Of a DNA stretch of 64,000 nucleotides, positions 61,628 through 64,000 are shown one piece after another. The notes beneath the pieces were generated by a model that ran no database searches, was not told the DNA's origin, and saw only the letters and a program-made list of their open reading frames with translations. Position numbers and translations under genes: made by a program. Each line of letters starts with the position of its first letter. Position 1 is the stretch's first letter. The DNA is from Cohnella silvisoli (GTDB taxonomy: Bacteria > Bacillota > Bacilli > Paenibacillales > Paenibacillaceae): NCBI RefSeq assembly GCF_021190915.1, contig NZ_JAIOAP010000002.1:666983-730982 (forward strand). Direction: 5' to 3'.

Positions 61628-64000
61628 TCAAAAATCAAACCCGGTTTCAAACAGTTCCGTCGAACGTCCTTTGCCAGATTCGTCTTGCAGCCCCGTCAAC
61701 TCACGCAAGCTCGTATGCGATTCAGCCGCCACTCGAACCAGCAGCTTTTGAAAGCCTTCGGCCATTTGAGCTACCGTGTCAGCCTCGAACAGCCTGCTGC
61801 GGTACTCAAAAGACAGCTGCAGCTTCCCGTTCTTTTCCTCCGCCTGCAACACCAAATCCATTTTCGCGGACGCACTATCCCACTCGAGCGGCTGCCAACC
61901 AAGCTCCCCCGCGGCCATTGGACTCGCATCCATGTTCTGCATGACGAATAAAGTATCAAATAACGGGTTACGGGTTGACTCCCATCGAATAAAGCTCCGT
62001 TCATCCAATAGTTCGACCAATTCCTCTACAGACAACCATGCGTGATCGAGTGCTTGCAGCATGCTTTCCTTCACGATAGAGAGCCAGCTATCAAATGTAT
62101 CCGAAAGATCAATGCGATTACGGATGGCCATTGTATGAAGAAGAAGCCCCGCCGTATCGACTAAGTCGGGATGGGATCTTCCTGCTGACGGTACGCCAGT
62201 AACAACCTCTGAGGAACCAGACCAATGGCTCAGCATCGCCTGATAAGAAGCTAACAGCACCATGAACAACGTTGAGCCGGCGTTGTTTGCTAATTGCTCC
62301 AGGGAAACTTTCAACTCGTCGCTTAATATCCATCGATATCGCGCGCTCTCATCCAAGCTTGCGGGATCCGATATCGACTCCCTTGTAGTGTCATATGGCA
62401 AATCCAGCCGGGGCACGCCCTCCGCGAATCGACTCAACCAATAGGCTCGATGGCGCTCCAGCTCTTCGCCGGATAAATACGCCGATAGCCATTCACTATA
62501 ATCCTTGAGCTGCGCCTTCACGGCAGGGAGCGTCTTGCCTTCGTAAAGCGCGATAAGATCGCGAATCAATAAGACGGTCGTAACCCCATCGGAAATCGCA
62601 TGGTGAATGTCCAAAAGAAGCAAGTGTCGATCTGCATCGAGCGATACGAGGCCCACTCGGAATAACGGAGCTTCTGCTAGATCGAACGGCCGTACCCAAG
62701 CCGAAGCCGAAGCTTCCCAGTTTCCAGGACGATTGCCGAAAAACTCCGTTTTGTCGATCTGATGAAACGGAATGGCGACATCCGTGTTAACCCGTTGCAC
62801 CATTCGGCCATCGATCTGCTTGAAAGAAGTTCGGAGCGATTCATGCCTTGCCATCAGCTTTCCTAACCCATCTCTTAGCTTCGCGATGTCCGGTATGCCA
62901 ATCAGCAGCAGAAGCGACGGCATATTGTAAGAAAGACTTGCGGGGTTCCTTCTCTGGTGGATCAGCATTTGCTCCTGCGCCGAACTGACAGCATAATAAT
63001 CCTTCCTTGGCGCAGGTTGAATGGGTGGATAAGCTCTTTCCGTATTCCCTGACGATAGCCGATCCGCAAGAGATCGAATCGTAGGATGAACGAAAATCTC
63101 CTTAAGCGATAATCGGACGGAGAACGCCTGCTCGATTCGTACGGATAGAGTCGCCGCTTTCAACGAATGACCCCCCAGCTCGAAGAAGTTGTCGTCGATA
63201 CCGACCATCTCCCGCTGCAGCAGCTCTTGCCAGATGCCGACCAGCTTCTCCTCCGTCTCGTTTCCCGGAGCCGCATAGGCCGTCCCCGTCGCCATGCTCG
63301 CCTCCGGTGCAGGCAGCGCCTTGCGGTTCGTCTTCCCACTGGCTGTCAAAGGCATTGCTTCCAGCTGCGTGAACGACGCCGGTATCATGTATTCCGGCAG
63401 CCGTTCTCCGCAATGCCGTCGCAGCTCCCCGGACGTGCATTCCCGGTCCGCCACGACGTAAGCGCATAACCGCCGGCCTCCCGCCCCGTCGTCCCGTGCC
63501 GTTACCGCGCACTCCGATACCGCTTCGTGCAGCAGCAGCGTTCGCTCGATTTCTCCCAGCTCGATCCGGTAACCCCTGATCTTCACCTGGTCGTCGATCC
63601 GACCCAGATACTCAATCTGGCCGTCCTCCATCCAGCGCGCCAGATCGCCCGTACGGTACATCCGCTCGCCAAGGGCGAACGGATTGGGCACGAATTTTTC
63701 CGCCGTCAGCTCCGGTTCGTTCGCGTAACCGACCGCCAGCTGCACCCCGGCAATACACAGCTCCCCGGGCACGCCGATCGGCTGGGCAGCTTGTCCGCCG
63801 ACATTTACGACATACAACGACGTATTGTCGATCGGACGGCCGATCGGCACGAAATCCAAGTCGCTGTCCGGCACGCATTCATGCACCGATACGTCCACCG
63901 TCGCTTCCGTCGGGCCGTACAGGTTGATCAGCTTCGTATCGTTCATGCCCATCGCGCTTGTCAATTCATAAAACCGCTCCACGTGCGCCTTATGCAACGC
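61628..64000 (-). CDS. nonribosomal peptide synthetase, A-PCP-C end (5' part outside window)
   Basis: Frame open to the window edge, 790 residues visible. Adenylation motifs: A5 NLYGPTEATVDVS, A7 YRTGDLARW, A8 GRIDDQVKIRGYRIELGEIE, A10 LTASGKTNRKAL. The peptidyl carrier has FFELGGHSLKA. Then a condensation domain with SSAQEQMLIHQ (C1), RHESLRTSF (C2) and HHAISDGVTT (C3), all intact. The protein stops at ETGFDF right after this C domain, without a following A domain. The amino acid chosen by the A domain cannot be read, since its core motifs A3-A4 are outside the window. The peptide is unknown. The 63-64 kb part is notably GC-rich compared with the rest. Confidence 0.93.
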   Translation of the reverse strand, partial: ALHKAHVERFYELTSAMGMNDTKLINLYGPTEATVDVSVHECVPDSDLDFVPIGRPIDNTSLYVVNVGGQAAQPIGVPGELCIAGVQLAVGYANEPELTAEKFVPNPFALGERMYRTGDLARWMEDGQIEYLGRIDDQVKIRGYRIELGEIERTLLLHEAVSECAVTARDDGAGGRRLCAYVVADRECTSGELRRHCGERLPEYMIPASFTQLEAMPLTASGKTNRKALPAPEASMATGTAYAAPGNETEEKLVGIWQELLQREMVGIDDNFFELGGHSLKAATLSVRIEQAFSVRLSLKEIFVHPTIRSLADRLSSGNTERAYPPIQPAPRKDYYAVSSAQEQMLIHQRRNPASLSYNMPSLLLLIGIPDIAKLRDGLGKLMARHESLRTSFKQIDGRMVQRVNTDVAIPFHQIDKTEFFGNRPGNWEASASAWVRPFDLAEAPLFRVGLVSLDADRHLLLLDIHHAISDGVTTVLLIRDLIALYEGKTLPAVKAQLKDYSEWLSAYLSGEELERHRAYWLSRFAEGVPRLDLPYDTTRESISDPASLDESARYRWILSDELKVSLEQLANNAGSTLFMVLLASYQAMLSHWSGSSEVVTGVPSAGRSHPDLVDTAGLLLHTMAIRNRIDLSDTFDSWLSIVKESMLQALDHAWLSVEELVELLDERSFIRWESTRNPLFDTLFVMQNMDASPMAAGELGWQPLEWDSASAKMDLVLQAEEKNGKLQLSFEYRSRLFEADTVAQMAEGFQKLLVRVAAESHTSLRELTGLQDESGKGRSTELFETGFDF

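Overview
The window looks like chromosomal DNA of a spore-forming Paenibacillaceae bacterium (Paenibacillus or Cohnella type). The signs are strong AGGAGG-type ribosome binding sites with frequent TTG/GTG starts, a GerA-type spore germination operon, three sugar ABC importers of the CUT1 type with YesM/YesN-like two-component systems, several AraC regulators, and a nonribosomal peptide synthetase. This assignment is inferred from gene content; no rRNA or tRNA was seen.

Layout. 1-262: end of an AraC regulator. 336-11588: CUT1 importer cassette 1 (binding lipoprotein, two permeases, secreted beta-helix protein with sugar-binding modules), divergent from a histidine kinase, response regulator and AraC gene. 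11597-23347: cassette 2 with a GH99-like protein, a GH106-like rhamnosidase, importer genes and a second kinase/regulator pair. 23464-26994: very large secreted double beta-helix protein. 27241-31181: germinant receptor operon plus a small overlapping membrane ORF. 31235-34631: TetR gene, then a doxX/quinone oxidoreductase/pirin/MarR operon. 34632-37870: AT-rich, decayed, island-like segment bracketed by doxX and a truncated doxX copy, carrying a nucleotidyltransferase and a BtrH-like protein of unknown role. 37871-42434: GH78 rhamnosidase between two AraC regulators. 42435-43993: remnants, a 51-bp tandem repeat, an Atu4866-domain gene and an MFS remnant. 44094-49977: two large secreted carbohydrate-active proteins. 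50243-56747: cassette 3 (importer plus GH38 alpha-mannosidase). 56944-60931: group II intron remnant, GntR/LacI regulator, TnpB element, small ORFs. 61303-64000: DUF4965 remnant and the 3' end of an NRPS gene.

How it works together (inference). Secreted beta-helix, rhamnosidase-like and GxGYxYP proteins would cut an external rhamnose-containing polysaccharide. The CUT1 importers, none of which has its own ATPase gene here, would bring oligosaccharides in, and cytoplasmic GH106, GH78, GH99-like and GH38 enzymes would finish digestion. The two-component systems probably sense substrate, and four cre-like sites upstream of these operons suggest CcpA control.

The accessory parts are rich in decayed genes, several with their middles removed while the ends remain, and in a 51-bp repeat family found at two places.
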